Assembly (NCBI GenBank): GCA_036365145.1
Contig: JAEOAD010000048.1
Location: 17,739,001-17,803,000, forward strand
Source of the DNA: Orientallactaga sibirica
Lineage: Eukaryota > Chordata > Mammalia > Rodentia > Dipodidae
DNA: 64,000 nucleotides
Direction: 5' to 3'
The notes under the pieces are model-generated. The model saw only the letters and a list, made by a program, of their open reading frames with translations. It was not told the DNA's origin and searched no databases. Positions 46,378 through 57,562 of the stretch are shown piece by piece; the stretch's first letter is position 1; every line of letters begins with the position of its first letter. The translations under genes and the position numbers were made by a program.

Positions 46378-47010
46378 GACAGAAAGAACATATCTTCCTT
46401 GTAAAAGTCAAGTGGTCAAATATTTGTAGCCAATATAAAAATATTAATTTTAAATTGAAAATATGACAGTAACTAGTCCCTTCCTTTGACTTATTAAGGT
46501 AATTTTACATATTGAACCTAATATGCAAAGAACTGGTACAAGTTAATAAGATTATATCGCAAAGTAAAGGGTCAAAGGAGATAAAATAATGCCATCGACA
46601 AATAGATGGGAAAGTCAGCATCAAAGAATGCAGAACTTAAAAGTGTTCATTACCAGTTCTGCATGATTAACATTTCAGTCTGTCAAAATGTTGCACCCAA
46701 CAACAAGTCCTGCTGTCAGTGAATGCGGCTGGAGACAGAAATTCCCACAGACGTTTGAAGGCCCTTCATACCCATAACCAGTGTTGAGGGGCCCCAGGAA
46801 GGAGAATCGCTGGAGCTCCCTAGTTAACCAGTCTAAAAGAAAACCAGCAAGCTCCAGGCTCAGTGACAGGCGCTGTGTGGGGGAATTAAGGAAAGGAACA
46901 ACAGAGGCAGAGACAAGAGCTTCCCCTCACAGGTATGTATGGGCACAGGATGCACAAATATGCACACACACCAACATAACATACTAGAAAAGTAGTAAAA
47001 GAAAATAGCA
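46378..47010. other. intergenic, nothing recognised
   Basis: AT-rich unassigned sequence. Confidence 0.4.
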
Positions 47011-47178
47011 GCCGGGCGTGGTGGCGCACACCTTTAATCCCAACACTCAGGAGGCAGAGGTAGGAGGATGCTGTGAGTTCGAGGCCATCCTGAGACTACA
47101 GAGTGCATTCCAGGTTAGCCTGAGCTAGAGTGAGACCCTACCTCAAAAAACAAAAACAAAAAAAAAAAAAAAAAAAAG
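47011..47178 (+). mobile_element. B1 SINE
   Basis: GCCGGGCGTGGTGGCGCACA to CCTACCTCAAAAAAC and an A tail. Confidence 0.93.
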
Positions 47179-47439
47179 CAGAGTGAAAACAAAATGCCAT
47201 ATATGCATACACATATATATTATGTATATATATTATGTGTGTACATATATGTATATATGTAATTTTAAATTCACCAAACATACATAAAAACAGAAGAAAA
47301 TTAACTCTAAAAGAATAATTATATCTAGCTAGTGAGACCATGATTTATTTCAATGTGTTTTTATAAGGACAAAAGAAATTTCGAGGAAACACTTCATGTC
47401 TTTTATGGAAAGTTAAAACACACACGGAGACATCAACAT

Positions 47440-47645
47440 GCAAGCAGACTGGATGACAAAGCAGTTCCAGCTCTCTCTGCCCCTGGCTCCCTCCTTACAC
47501 ATTCCTGGTAATGCTCTGTCTCGTCTTAGTGGTGCCAGCAAGTGAGCTGATCCTTCACCAGTGTGCGAGCCAAAATACACTTTTCTTCCTTTGGGGTGTT
47601 CCCCACTATTTGGTCACAGCAAGGAAAAGTGACTAAGACAGCAGG
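47440..47645 (+). mobile_element. ERVL/MaLR LTR tail remnant
   Basis: CAGTTCCAGCTCTCTCTGCC, GCGAGCCAAAATACAC, TATTTGGTCACAGCAAGG and ACTAAGACAGCA resemble rodent LTR 3' ends. Confidence 0.5.
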
Positions 47646-47785
47646 CTTCGTGGACAGATGGGATTTGGGCCACAAAAGAATTAGCCAACATGAAGGATGA
47701 AGACAGTCCAGGTTTGTCGGAGAAGCAGGACATCGCTAGGACTACAAATACTTAGCGCTGAACTCTTATTATGGTAAGAAAATCT

Positions 47786-47850
47786 GGCGAGGTGAGGATG
47801 TGGCTCAGCAGTAGAGCACTTGCTTAGTACGCAGACCCTGGGTTCACGAT
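47786..47850 (+). mobile_element. ID-type SINE fragment
   Basis: GGCGAGGTGAGGATGTGGCT, GAGCACTTGCTTAG, CCCTGGGTTCACGATC. Confidence 0.55.
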
Positions 47851-48061
47851 CATCCAACACCTTAAATAATTCTTTAATGACCACGGTAGCCAGCTTGATA
47901 GACTGGAAACTAGACATTGCTGTCTTTGCTCTGGTAAGGCAATGAAAACACAGGATGTACACACATGTAAATATGAATCATAAAGAGCAATGCAGCCCAC
48001 AAACAAACTAATGGTCAAATGAGATACATGCGAGAAAACACAATGCAAAAACCCACTTAAG

Positions 48062-48220
48062 AAGCCGGGCGTGGTGGCACACGCCTTTAATCCCAGCACT
48101 CGGGAGGCAGAGGCAGGAGGATTGCCATGAGTTCGAGGCCACCCTGAGACTACATAGCTAATTCCAGGTCAGCCTGGACCAGAGTGAGACCCTACCTCGA
48201 AAAACCAAAAAAAAAAAAAA
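48062..48220 (+). mobile_element. young B1 SINE, private to copy B
   Basis: Consensus-like, flanked by ACCCACTTAAG (48051, 48220). Confidence 0.93.
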
Positions 48221-48230
48221 CCCACTTAAG

Positions 48231-48407
48231 GGCTGGAGAGATGGCTTAGTGGTTAAGCACTTGCCTGTGAAGCCTAAGGACCCTGGTTCAAGGCTTGATT
48301 CTCCAGGACCCACGTAAGCCAGATGGACAAGGGCGCCCACGCATCTGGAGTTCGTTTGCAATGGCTAGAGTCCCTGGCGTGCCTATTCTCTCTACCTGCC
48401 TATTTCT

Positions 48408-48445
<38 letters not shown>

Positions 48446-48468
48446 AAATAAATAAAATATTTTTAAAG
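48231..48468 (+). mobile_element. tRNA-derived SINE with (CT)n
   Basis: Starts one base after the 3' duplication of the previous B1. GGCTGGAGAGATGGCTTAGT to CTCAAATAAATAAATAA. Confidence 0.9.
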
Positions 48469-48811
48469 TTTTTTTTTTCCTTCAGGATGAGAAATACACA
48501 GCAGCACATCGACTATCTGGCTGTCTGTACTGTTAGTACTGAGTGAGGCCCTATGTTGACTCATTGCTCACAGAAACCCAAACATACACATGGATCTGAC
48601 TTTCCTGCATGCACACTCCTGGTGCCCCAGCAATGGTTTCTTCTCTAATGCCAACTCTCTTACCTGTTCTGTCTCCATTCCATTTACCAGGCCTTACACC
48701 CCAGCATGGCAGAGAAGGCTCGAGGCCAAAGAGTCCATAGAAGCTGCTCAAGGGGGAGGGAGCTTCACCAACTACCACGCAGATTTCCCTCTGAGAGGAT
48801 ACAGACAGCAC

Positions 48812-48950
48812 ACGGACATAGTGGCTCACCCCTGTGGTCCTATCACAGAGGCTGAGGTAGGAGGATGGCTCATGAGTTAGAGGACAGCGTGGACTTCGGA
48901 GTTCTAGGTCACCATGAATCACAGAGTTAGACCCTGTTTCAAAAGGTCAA
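48812..48950 (+). mobile_element. old B1 SINE
   Basis: ACATAGTGGCTCACCCCTG, GAGGCTGAGGTAGGAGGAT. The counterpart at 22820 in copy A is similarly decayed. Confidence 0.6.
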
Positions 48951-49143
48951 AAGAAGTTGAGGAGGAGCAGGGAGAACATGCAGAAGAAGGAGGAGGAGAA
49001 ATCCTCTTAAACATAGCAAGGGGGGGGGAGAAGAATCTCACACAACATGTGAGAGAGGGAAGTATGTGCAGTCAGCCTGCCTGAGGTTGGCTGTGATGCT
49101 CAGAGTCAAGCTGGACACTGCCAGGAAGTCAGCTGCTTCTTGA

Positions 49144-49283
49144 GCAGCTTGTGGTGGCGCACGCCTTTAATCCCAGCACTCAGGAGGCAGAGGTAGGAGG
49201 ATCACGGTGAGTTCAAGACCACCCTGAGAATTCCAGGTCAGCCTGGGCTAGAGCGAGACCCTACCTCAAAAAAAAAAAAAAGA
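49144..49283 (+). mobile_element. 5'-truncated B1, private to copy B
   Basis: CAGCTGCTTCT(T/G)GA flanks (49130, 49284). Confidence 0.92.
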
Positions 49284-49297
49284 CAGCTGCTTCTGGA

Positions 49298-50574
49298 AGT
49301 TCACAGGAAGTAACACCCAGGCTTGTGCAAACACAATTACCACAGAGAAGAGGAAAAGGGAATCGCAAGAGATGTGAGTCCAAAGTGTCCCAGGGCAGCC
49401 CGAGGATGGGAGAAGTCAAGGAGGAGAACTAAAGAGAAGAGGCTCAGACCGCATCATCCCCGCAAGGTGCATGCGATGACCTTCCCCGTGCTCTTCAGAC
49501 CAGGAAGAGGTGACCTCTCTTCAATCTGTCCTCTCTCCTTCAGAGCTGCCGCCACATCTCCAGTCAGGTCAACCGAAATGGTTTCAGAACACCACATCTC
49601 TTCAATCTAGACTAGTCTAGACTGGGATGCCAGCTGCAACTATCATCGTAGACTATTGGTGATGATCTACGGGAAGGCGCAAAGTGTAAGTAACTTTTCT
49701 CACGAGCATTTATCAGAAACATGGGCTTGCGCTCCCTAGACGAAGAGCTTGGGAAGGAAGGAAGGGCCATCACATCTGTCTTGGGGACAGTCACTTGCCA
49801 AGGTCTCAGCCACTTGGGGCAGTGATAAGTCTCCTGTCATTCCCTCCACCAATCCTGTCTTTTGAATGAGAAGCTGACCTTCCTATTGGCTACTACCAGC
49901 GTATGACATCATTCTCCCTCTAAACCAGCCACCACCTGGTAGAATCTTGGGGTTTCCATGGAGCTCTCTGTAAACAAATTTGGATCATGGCAAGTGGCCA
50001 GTGACCAGTGACCAGTGTCTGTCGTAGTGGACACACGTGCTGATGACTTCAGGTTCTCAGAAAAGTCCAAGCACTGTACCCAAATCCCTTGTATCTGGAA
50101 ATGATATAACTGCTTCTCTGACTACGTCAGGTAAGAACAGAAACTGGTTAAGTTTGATTTTATTACACGACACACAGCCCTAAATTGAGCATAGTTAAAA
50201 TAGCCGGCAGTCACAGGGAAAGTACTGAACTACGGATCCTAACTTCACTTTGAGCTTTGATGTTCATGAGCTTTGTGACTTTGAACACATCACTTACTCT
50301 CTCAACTATGCATCTTTATCTGCCACATGAGGACAACAGACCAAGGTGGCTCTGGGCACTTTGTAGTACTGATGGTTAAGGGGCGTGTATATAGGGAATG
50401 GACTCAGAGACTTCTTGCGAGTGTTTGTGTCAACAGAAAACAGACCAAATGACTGAGTGTGTGGAAAACTAACACTATGTACGTAGATGTCTCCTCAGGA
50501 ACAGGCTGCTGCTACTGATATTTCCCCTTCAGCGTTTCAAACGTAGTGCTGTTCAAAAGGGGGCATTGGCACCA
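49298..50574. other. unique part of duplication copy B, no gene recognised
   Basis: Aligns by eye with 23640-25050. Shared words include CTATTGGCTACTACC and GGGGTTTCCATGGAGCT. Confidence 0.5.
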
Positions 50575-50705
50575 GGTATGGTGGGAAATAATTATAATCC
50601 TCTCCTTGAGATATGGCAGCAGGAGAATCAGGAGTTCAAGGCCAGCCTCAGCTGCACAATAAGTTTGAGGCCAGCCTAGGATTTATGGGAATCTCTCAAC
50701 AAATG
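50575..50705 (+). mobile_element. old B1 SINE shared with copy A
   Basis: Counterpart of 25054-25195. Confidence 0.65.
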
Positions 50706-51635
50706 AAGTACGAAAATATTAGTATTGAGTTGCTTTGACATTTGCTGTGTCACCTAGTTCAGAAGACAGAGAGCGAGAAGGAGGAGGAAGAGGAAAGGAG
50801 AGGCCTCTAGTAAGTCAGGTACTGTGGAAGAAAGATTGGAACTGTTCCATGAAGCACAGGCCACAGGAATGGAGGGTAAAGAAAACAGAGGAATGAGGAA
50901 GGAGGGTACAAGCCTGGAAGAACTGGGAGGGGGGGCGTGGAGATGTTCCCAGGAACCAAACAGGCAGCTGGGATGGGATGCTGAAAACAGCCTGAGATTC
51001 CAAACCCACCCAGAGGCCACATAGTGGAATCTGCTCAGAGAAGGACAAGGGACAGTGTCTTGAGTGACAGGTTACAACAATGGACCAGGAAGGCAGCTAA
51101 GGCTGGGACAGGGTATGACTCAGAATGGCAGCTTGTTAGGGAGGAAAGCCCATGGTGGTTCAGTTTGGTGTCTATTGACTGTGGACTGTGAAGTTGCTGT
51201 TTTGAACGGGAGCCTTTGAGAAATCTGTTTAGAAATCATTGTTACCAGTGTTACACGGGACTCATGGGCACAGGGCCACCGCTAGTTCAAAGCCACGTTA
51301 GGTCACAGTGATTTTTCCAACCAACCTGGGCTGCAATGAAACTTTGATTCTTCTATGGACATGCAAATAAAGGGATTATACACAGGGCTGGAAAATAAAT
51401 TTGCCAGTGTTTTTGCAATCTGATGTTTAAAACGCGCGGAAATTGTTAAGATTGGTGAATTCTACCTTGTATCAGAAGGAGGTTTCTAGCTATGATTTTG
51501 CACAGGGTTATTTTGGCCATAGTGGTAGAGCTTAGCGGCAGAGTGCAAGCTTAACCCAGGCAAGGCCTGCTTCATAATCCAGCTGAAAAATAATAATAAA
51601 TAAATAAAACAAGATAATATAAACCTTGAAACTTT
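50706..51635. other. unique part of duplication copy B
   Basis: Aligns with 25210-26960 of copy A after removal of copy-A SINEs; includes an ID relic at about 51520-51600. Confidence 0.5.
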
Positions 51636-51840
51636 AAAAAATATTTTTATTTATTTATTTGACAGAAGGAAGGAGACAGAGACAGACGAGAGTCAGAGAG
51701 AGTATGGGCACACCAGGGCCTTCAGCCACTGCAAATGAACTCTCGGTGCATCTGGCTTTTCGTGGGTGCTGGGGAATTGCACCCAAGCCACAAGGCTTTG
51801 CAAGCTAGCACATGTAACTGCTGATCCTTCTTTCCAGCCC
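51636..51840 (-). mobile_element. tRNA-derived SINE (antisense)
   Basis: TTTTTATTTATTTATTTGAC to TCTTTCCAGCCC, with TGAAACTT on both sides. Confidence 0.85.
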
Positions 51841-52896
51841 CTGAAACTTAATTATGTTCTACCTACAAAGGTTTTCTCAGGTTTAGTATAACAGCTTCCT
51901 TTTATGTAGACAATGATTGAAAACTCCGTCTGAGAATGAAAGTTTCACAAGCCCTTGTTAAGTATTCTAACTGCTTGTGGTATACCTATGTGAATTAAAA
52001 TATCGACCTAGTAAAACTGATATGTTACATGGTGGGTCATGTTCAGAGATATATGGACGAGCACAATAACGGATAACTTGACACTTCATTCCTCACTGTG
52101 CACCATGCTGTCTTGTTGTTTTGTTTTATTTTCTGAAGGTCTCACTATGCAGCCCAGACGCTCCAACACCTAGACTGCAGCCCTCCATCTCCTCAGTACT
52201 CTCCATGCTGCTGGTATAGGTGCCCAGCTTCACAGCAGCATCCCTGAAATATTTGTTTGTACTAATTACTGGCAGCCGTATGGTCACATTCAGCGCATTT
52301 TGCTGCGTGCTGTACGGGTATTGTTTCTCTGAGTAGATGTGCTAACGGGCTTTTATTCCAAGTTCAGCCAGGCGACTATGTCTTCCATCCCAGATACGCG
52401 GGAGGCTCTGGAGGTAGGCTTGCAAGTTTAAGGCCATGCTGAACAATTTAACGGGATACAAAAAAAAAATGTGCTTGGATTTTTTTTTTTTAATGTAAGG
52501 TCTCACATTATATCTCAGATTGATGGCTCACCTCATGCTGGCTTCAAACTCAAGGCCATCTTCCAGGTAGTATGCTGGTATTGCGTGCATGTATCAGCAT
52601 ACCTGTTGGGAAAATATCCTATATATTTATGTGTATATTTCTATTCAAAAGTATCTTGCATTGAGCAATGTCTTTTGTTACTTGTATTTACTAAAATGGA
52701 CAATGTTCAGTCTCAGAAAATTCCATGTATGATAACAGAATGTCATAGATGAGTGAAATCTGACCCTTGGTTTATGCACAAATTTTCATCAATACCTACA
52801 TATTTCATTTGTCAGAAATACTATGTTTCTCATTTTTGTCAATCTTTTCAGAGCTTATTCTATTCTCCTCTGGGTAATCACACTCTATGTTTCTTT

Positions 52897-53175
52897 TTTT
52901 TTAATTTTTTTTATTATTTTATTTATTTTTGGAGAGAGACACAGAGAGATAGAGAGAGGGAGAGGGAGACAGAGATGGGCGCGCCAGCAGTCTCAGCTGC
53001 TGTGAACGAAATCCAGATGTGTGCGCCCCCTTGTGGGCAAGTGCAGCATTGCGCCCTTGCGTCACTTTGCATCTGGCTAAACGTGGGACCTGGAGATTGG
53101 AACCGCTGGACATTGGAACCAGTGTTCTTAGGCTTAGCAGGCAGGCGCCTTAACCTCTAAGCCATCTCTCCAGCC
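52897..53175 (-). mobile_element. tRNA-SINE (antisense), CTCF-motif subfamily
   Basis: Flanked by CTCTATGTTTCTTTT (52882, 53176). Contains GCGCCCCCTTGTGG at 53023-53036, i.e. the motif on the minus strand. Private to copy B. Confidence 0.92.
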
Positions 53176-53509
53176 CTCTATGTTTCTTTTGTTCAAGGAT
53201 TAATATTCACTATTACACCTACTTTATGTCCAGTGAGTAACAGGAACCTCAGACAGCTAACATTTGTGTCCAAAAAGCATTCCATGAGAGACTCAGGGAG
53301 CCATTTAGAACTAGGACCAGAAGGCACTGTGAAGTGAAGAGGGTAGAGGAGACCTTCCCACTTGTCACCTGCACTGTGCTGTGCATGAACTCTAGTCAGT
53401 GGCAAAGACCCTGCAGGCAAATGAGGTGTGAGAGATAACAACGGCAACAGCTGCACTGTGGTCTCCTAAGTGACCAAAGAAAGCTGACATGGAAACTTCG
53501 ATGTTGTCC

Positions 53510-53640
53510 TGATATTGTGGCTTATGCCTGAACGCCAGCCTTCAGGGGAATAGGGCACAAGGATAGCAGGACTCTGAGGTCAGCCTGGGCTACAGAATGA
53601 GTTACAGGACAGTATGAACGACAGAGTGAGACCTCGTCCA
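53510..53640 (+). mobile_element. old B1 SINE shared with copy A
   Basis: GATATTGTGGCTTATGCCTG, GTCAGCCTGGGCTACAGAA. Confidence 0.6.
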
Positions 53641-53848
53641 GACGACAAGGTTCCATGACTCCCTGTTTCCCATTTTCAATCATGGTATCATGTAATGGCA
53701 AGGGAGTCGGGAGGGGGTGCAAGCTAGTGCTGATAATAACATGGGAGAACATGAAAACTTCAGTCTGCTCCTGACCTTCCCTGTCCTCACTCCTAAAATG
53801 GTGACTTTACAAGTTCCCTAAGGAGCTCAGACTTCTCAACACCTTCAG

Positions 53849-53953
53849 TTAGAAGACAGACAGGAGTGGTCACTAAGAAGGTGCAGGCTCAAGGGGGAGC
53901 AGGGCAGGGAGACGGCTGCTTCTAGCCCAGGGTGTGGTACATGAGCCAGACCG
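53849..53953. promoter_or_regulatory. 105-bp block identical in both duplication copies (copy B)
   Basis: Perfect match of 30774-30878, located 212 bp upstream of the first pseudogene exon. Its preservation beside a dead gene is why gene conversion must be considered as well as selection. Confidence 0.35.
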
Positions 53954-54930
53954 TTTGGGTCTGCTGGGCCCATGTTAGGGGAGTGGGCATCAGAACATGC
54001 CACCTGCTCCAGCACTTAACCACCATCCTAAACCCCTGGGGTTTGGGAATTTCAGGGAATTCCATTGGAGACCTCCTAGTTGAACAACAAAGAGACAATT
54101 CTGTCCCTCATGCAACCTTACTCAATCTCATCATTTTTTAATCCCTGTCTTCCTGCTTTCTACAGAAAATTTCCAGGATGTCTGTTTAGCAGCCACCACG
54201 AGCACCCAGCAGCTCTCTGTTCCTGCGGTGAGCAATGCACCTTCTCCAGAGCCTCTGCTCCAGCCATCACCTCAGCATGGCTTCTCCCACCAGGCTCTGG
54301 TGCCTCTCTCCAGTCACTCCTGGGTAGTGCATATCTTTACCATCATCCTGGCAAACATGTCTGGGTTCCCAGGCCAGAGCCACCTCTCCATGCATGTCAG
54401 CTGCCTCCTCTTTAGGTGTTCTTCTTTGCCAGCTCTCAGGAAGCACTGGAGGCAGAATGTCTTCACTTGGGGATGCCACGGTGACAATCCTTGATCAGGA
54501 CACATCAGTTACTTCAATGTCTACAGCAGCCCAGTATGGTGAGATGTCACTTGCCAATGCCATAGTTCCTTTCTACCCAACACTGCATGGCAGAGATTCC
54601 ACATCAAGGATCTAGCCCATCTCTTCCCTACCAGGGAGGCAGTCAGGTCTATTACTATGACCCAAACACCTTGGAGCCTCTGCTATGTAGTGAACTTGGC
54701 CCCTCCATGCATCCTATGGCTCTGGGCCACGTGGAAAGGGTGAGACCTGTGCCCCTCAACCAGGAAATTATGATGCTGCTGAAGGAGATCCACCCCACAA
54801 ATGCCCCATCAGCAGTGCCCACCTCTGAAGTCTGCTATTCTGTGCCAGCTCGGTGCATCCCAGAAACAAGCTGTCAAGGTGAGTACAAACAGCCAGAAGG
54901 AAAGGAACAAGTGTTTAAAAGAAGAGTCAA

Positions 54931-55135
54931 GGGCTAAAGAGATGGCTGAGTGGTTAATGTGCTTGCCTGCAAAGCCTAAGGAACTGGGTTCGATTCCCCA
55001 GGACCCACATAAGCCAGATGCACAAGGTGGCGCATGCATCTGGAGTTTGTTTACATGGACTGGAGGCCCTGGCATGCCCATTCTCTCTATCTGCCTCTTC
55101 CACTCTCTCTCAAATAAATAATAAAAAAATAAATC
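54931..55135 (+). mobile_element. tRNA-derived SINE in pseudogene intron
   Basis: Flanked by AAAAGAA(G/C)AGTCAAG-like repeats (54917, 55136). Confidence 0.88.
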
Positions 55136-55149
55136 AAAAGAACAGTCAA

Positions 55150-55305
55150 GACAGGCATGGTGGCACATGCCTTTAATCCCAGCACTCGGGACGCAGAGGT
55201 AGGAGGATCACTGTGAGTTCGAGGCCACCCTGAGACTACATAGTGAATTCCAGGTCAGCCTGAGCTAGAGTGAGACTGTACCTCAAAAAAAAAAAAAAAA
55301 AAAAA
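55150..55305 (+). mobile_element. B1 SINE in pseudogene intron
   Basis: GACAGGCATGGTGGCACATG to GTACCTCAAAAAAA. Confidence 0.9.
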
Positions 55306-56896
55306 TGCAAATCTGTGGTGAGTCCACAGATGGTATAATGTGAGTCTTGACCTTTCTAATTCCTGCTCTCCCTCAGCACACACCATTGTGGGAGTCTGTT
55401 CAGGGTGAGAATGCAGCATGCTGAAATGACCCTCCATGTTGCATTTAAAACACCTCCAAAAGCACACTGCATCCACAGTTTTCATCAGCGCAAACCAGTC
55501 CCCCTCCATGTCTATACTTAATCACCTCCCCTTCTTAGCTACACCTTTACTCTGAGAATGACACTTCAAAACTATTTTTGCAGTAATAATGTACTTCCCT
55601 TAAACTGCACCAGAAGTTAAGGCCTTCTGTTCAGCTATCTGTTCCAAAGCAAGAAGACTCAGGCTGTCCATGCTCATGAGTTTCATGAGGAAGAACTCTA
55701 CCGTCTCCCTCCATGGCGACGCATGCCTACGCTCTCAGCAGAGAAAGTCGTGTTCCCTAAAGGAGAATGCTAGTCATCGCAAAACTTTCTCTCTTTGATG
55801 TTACTAGGGAAGACAGCAAAGGCCAGGAGTATAGAAGTTAATATTCTGCTTCTGATCCATGCCCCAAGGCTAAAACATTTCTTCTTTTATTATTACATTA
55901 TTTCACTGACAATACTACCATGAAATACAAACAAAACCAACAAAGGACATCACATGATTCCCAGTAACAACCGACAAGCCAAGCCGGGTCCTGTCCATGC
56001 TGCTGAAGAGGAGCTAAGGCAATGCCTGCCCTGGGGGCAGGTTCCTGACTGTAGTGGTGGGTGGATGGAAGGGGAGCATCTCACCTCCCAGGACTGACTT
56101 CCCCCTTGATTCTTTTACAGCGATGGAAGATTCTCGGGACATGGACACTAACCTGATGTTGAAGACATCCCAGGCATTGCAAACTTAAAGCCAGACATTC
56201 TGCCTACCACAAATAGCACAACTTGCCAAGTCCTGCACATTGGAGAAGTAAGCCATCATCTGAGTGTTGGGACGTTTCCGAATCTCCAGTTCAAAGCCCT
56301 TTTCGTTTCTTGGTCTTGCCTCCAGCTCCACGTGCTAAACGAGCCGAGAGTGAGATCTGGATGATATCCAAACTGACCTCTCACAACCTCTGGATGCCTA
56401 CCAGACTTCAAAAGACAGGCACGATGACCCTCTACTCCTCCCTCTAAAAATTCCTAATATTTGTGACATCAGTTCCTCCTCTGTGAGCTAAGGGAACACT
56501 CCTGGTTCTGAAAATGCTGACTTGGGAGAGAGGAGCACTCATCTCGGGCACCACTGGCGGCTGGAAGAAAGGCCGGCATCCAGCATTGGTTCTGCAGACA
56601 TGAGGATTATGGTGGGACATGTTTGCCTTCCCCAGCTCTTAAGCCTCCTGACAGATACTGGCCTGTGTGAAATTCCAACAGCAGCCTACACAGAGATGCA
56701 GGAACCATCGAAGTGGATGAGATGCGGGAAGAGGCCACTGTCAGGAAGGGTCGCCCAGGTCTAGTCAAGAAGAAAAAGGACAAAGTCTCACTGCCCAGTA
56801 CACTGCTCTGCGGAAAGTGCAGGTTTTTGTTCAGAGAGAAAAGGATATGGAAATTTCTCAATATTATGGTTTATATGACATAAGAGTAGACCTTTA

Positions 56897-57099
56897 GGGC
56901 TGAGAGATGGGTTAGTGGTTAAGGCATTTGCCTGCGAAGCCTACAGATCCCAGTTCGATTCTCCAGGTCCCATATAAGCCAGATGCACAAGGTGGAGCAT
57001 GCATCTGGAGTTTGTTTGCAGTGGCTAGAGGCCCTGGCATGTCCACTCTCCCTCTCCCTCTCTTTGTCTCTAATAAATAAATAAATAAATAAAAATAAA
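56897..57099 (+). mobile_element. tRNA-derived SINE just after the pseudogene
   Basis: Flanked by AGTAGACCTTTA (56885, 57100); absent in copy A. Confidence 0.92.
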
Positions 57100-57226
57100 A
57101 GTAGACCTTTAATGGTATTTATCTTAGTTTTCTAGGTAAAATATCTTCTAAAATGTATATGGTATGAAGTCAAAGTCAATAAATATTTATTTAATAGTTA
57201 AACATAATAAAATTATTTATAAAATA

Positions 57227-57315
57227 GTGCAATCCATATATCTGTACTAAAATTATTAAGTTTTTTTTTTTTTTTTTTTTGAGGTGCAATCCATATATCT
57301 GTACTAAAATTATTA
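57227..57315 (-). mobile_element. tail-only SINE insertion with 32-bp direct repeats
   Basis: Identical 32-bp repeats at 57227-57258 and 57284-57315 enclose 25 bases: AG, about 20 T, then GAG. This is what the extreme 3' end of an antisense B1 would leave. Copy A has one copy of the flank. Confidence 0.75.
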
Positions 57316-57401
57316 TGTTTTCTTTTTATGTATTTTGTATATGTTAATATACATACAGTATATGGTAGTTACATAAGGACACTTTCAATTAAACATATTT
57401 T

Positions 57402-57562
57402 GGCTGGAAATATGGCTGTGAGCTTAAAGACATCAGCCTGCAAAGCTTGGGTTTGATTCCCCAGGACCCACATAAAGCCAGTCAGTCAAGGTGGCACAAG
57501 GATACAGAGTTCATTTGCAGTGGTAGGAAGCTCTGGCTTGTGAATAGTTGCTCTCTGTCTGT
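57402..57562 (+). mobile_element. old tRNA-derived SINE, cut by the MaLR
   Basis: GGCTGGAAATATGGCTGTG, GTTTGATTCCCCAGG, GTTGCTCTCTGTCTG; A/T tail missing where the LTR begins. Confidence 0.75.

Larger units (their letters stand above)
54166..56882 (+). pseudogene. C2orf78-like pseudogene, tandem copy of the gene at 31 kb
   Basis: Both coding exons of the upstream gene are recognisable: 54166-54878 (acceptor CTACAG, donor AAG|GTGAGT) and 56121-56882 (acceptor TTTACAG). Splice sites survive but the frame does not. Within the first exon the homologous peptide hops between frames at least three times (near 54240, 54350 and 54590). The second exon meets a TAA about 65 bases in and further stops. 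From about 56790 the sequence jumps from the counterpart of 33356 to that of about 34499, losing about 1.14 kb that encodes the basic, conserved core and Pro-rich region. The C-terminal end (FVQREKDMEISQYYG) remains. The intron (54879-56120) contains two extra SINEs that account for its excess over the 852-bp intron of the intact gene. Conserved splice signals suggest it could still be transcribed as a noncoding RNA. Confidence 0.88.
47880..57400 (+). repeat. segmental duplication, copy B (with pseudogene)
   Basis: Downstream partner of 22296-35075. Shared old SINEs (e.g. 50575-50705 with 25054-25195, and 53510-53640 with 30452-30565) predate the duplication. Young SINEs with clean target-site duplications (48062-48216, 49144-49283, 52897-53175, 54931-55135, 56897-57099) are private to B and postdate it. 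Confidence 0.85.

Noticed and set aside
45647..46411. Long antisense frames (up to 254 codons) rich in Ser, Leu, Pro, Phe
   Set aside because: They are the complement of the polypurine tandem repeat and are low complexity in all frames.
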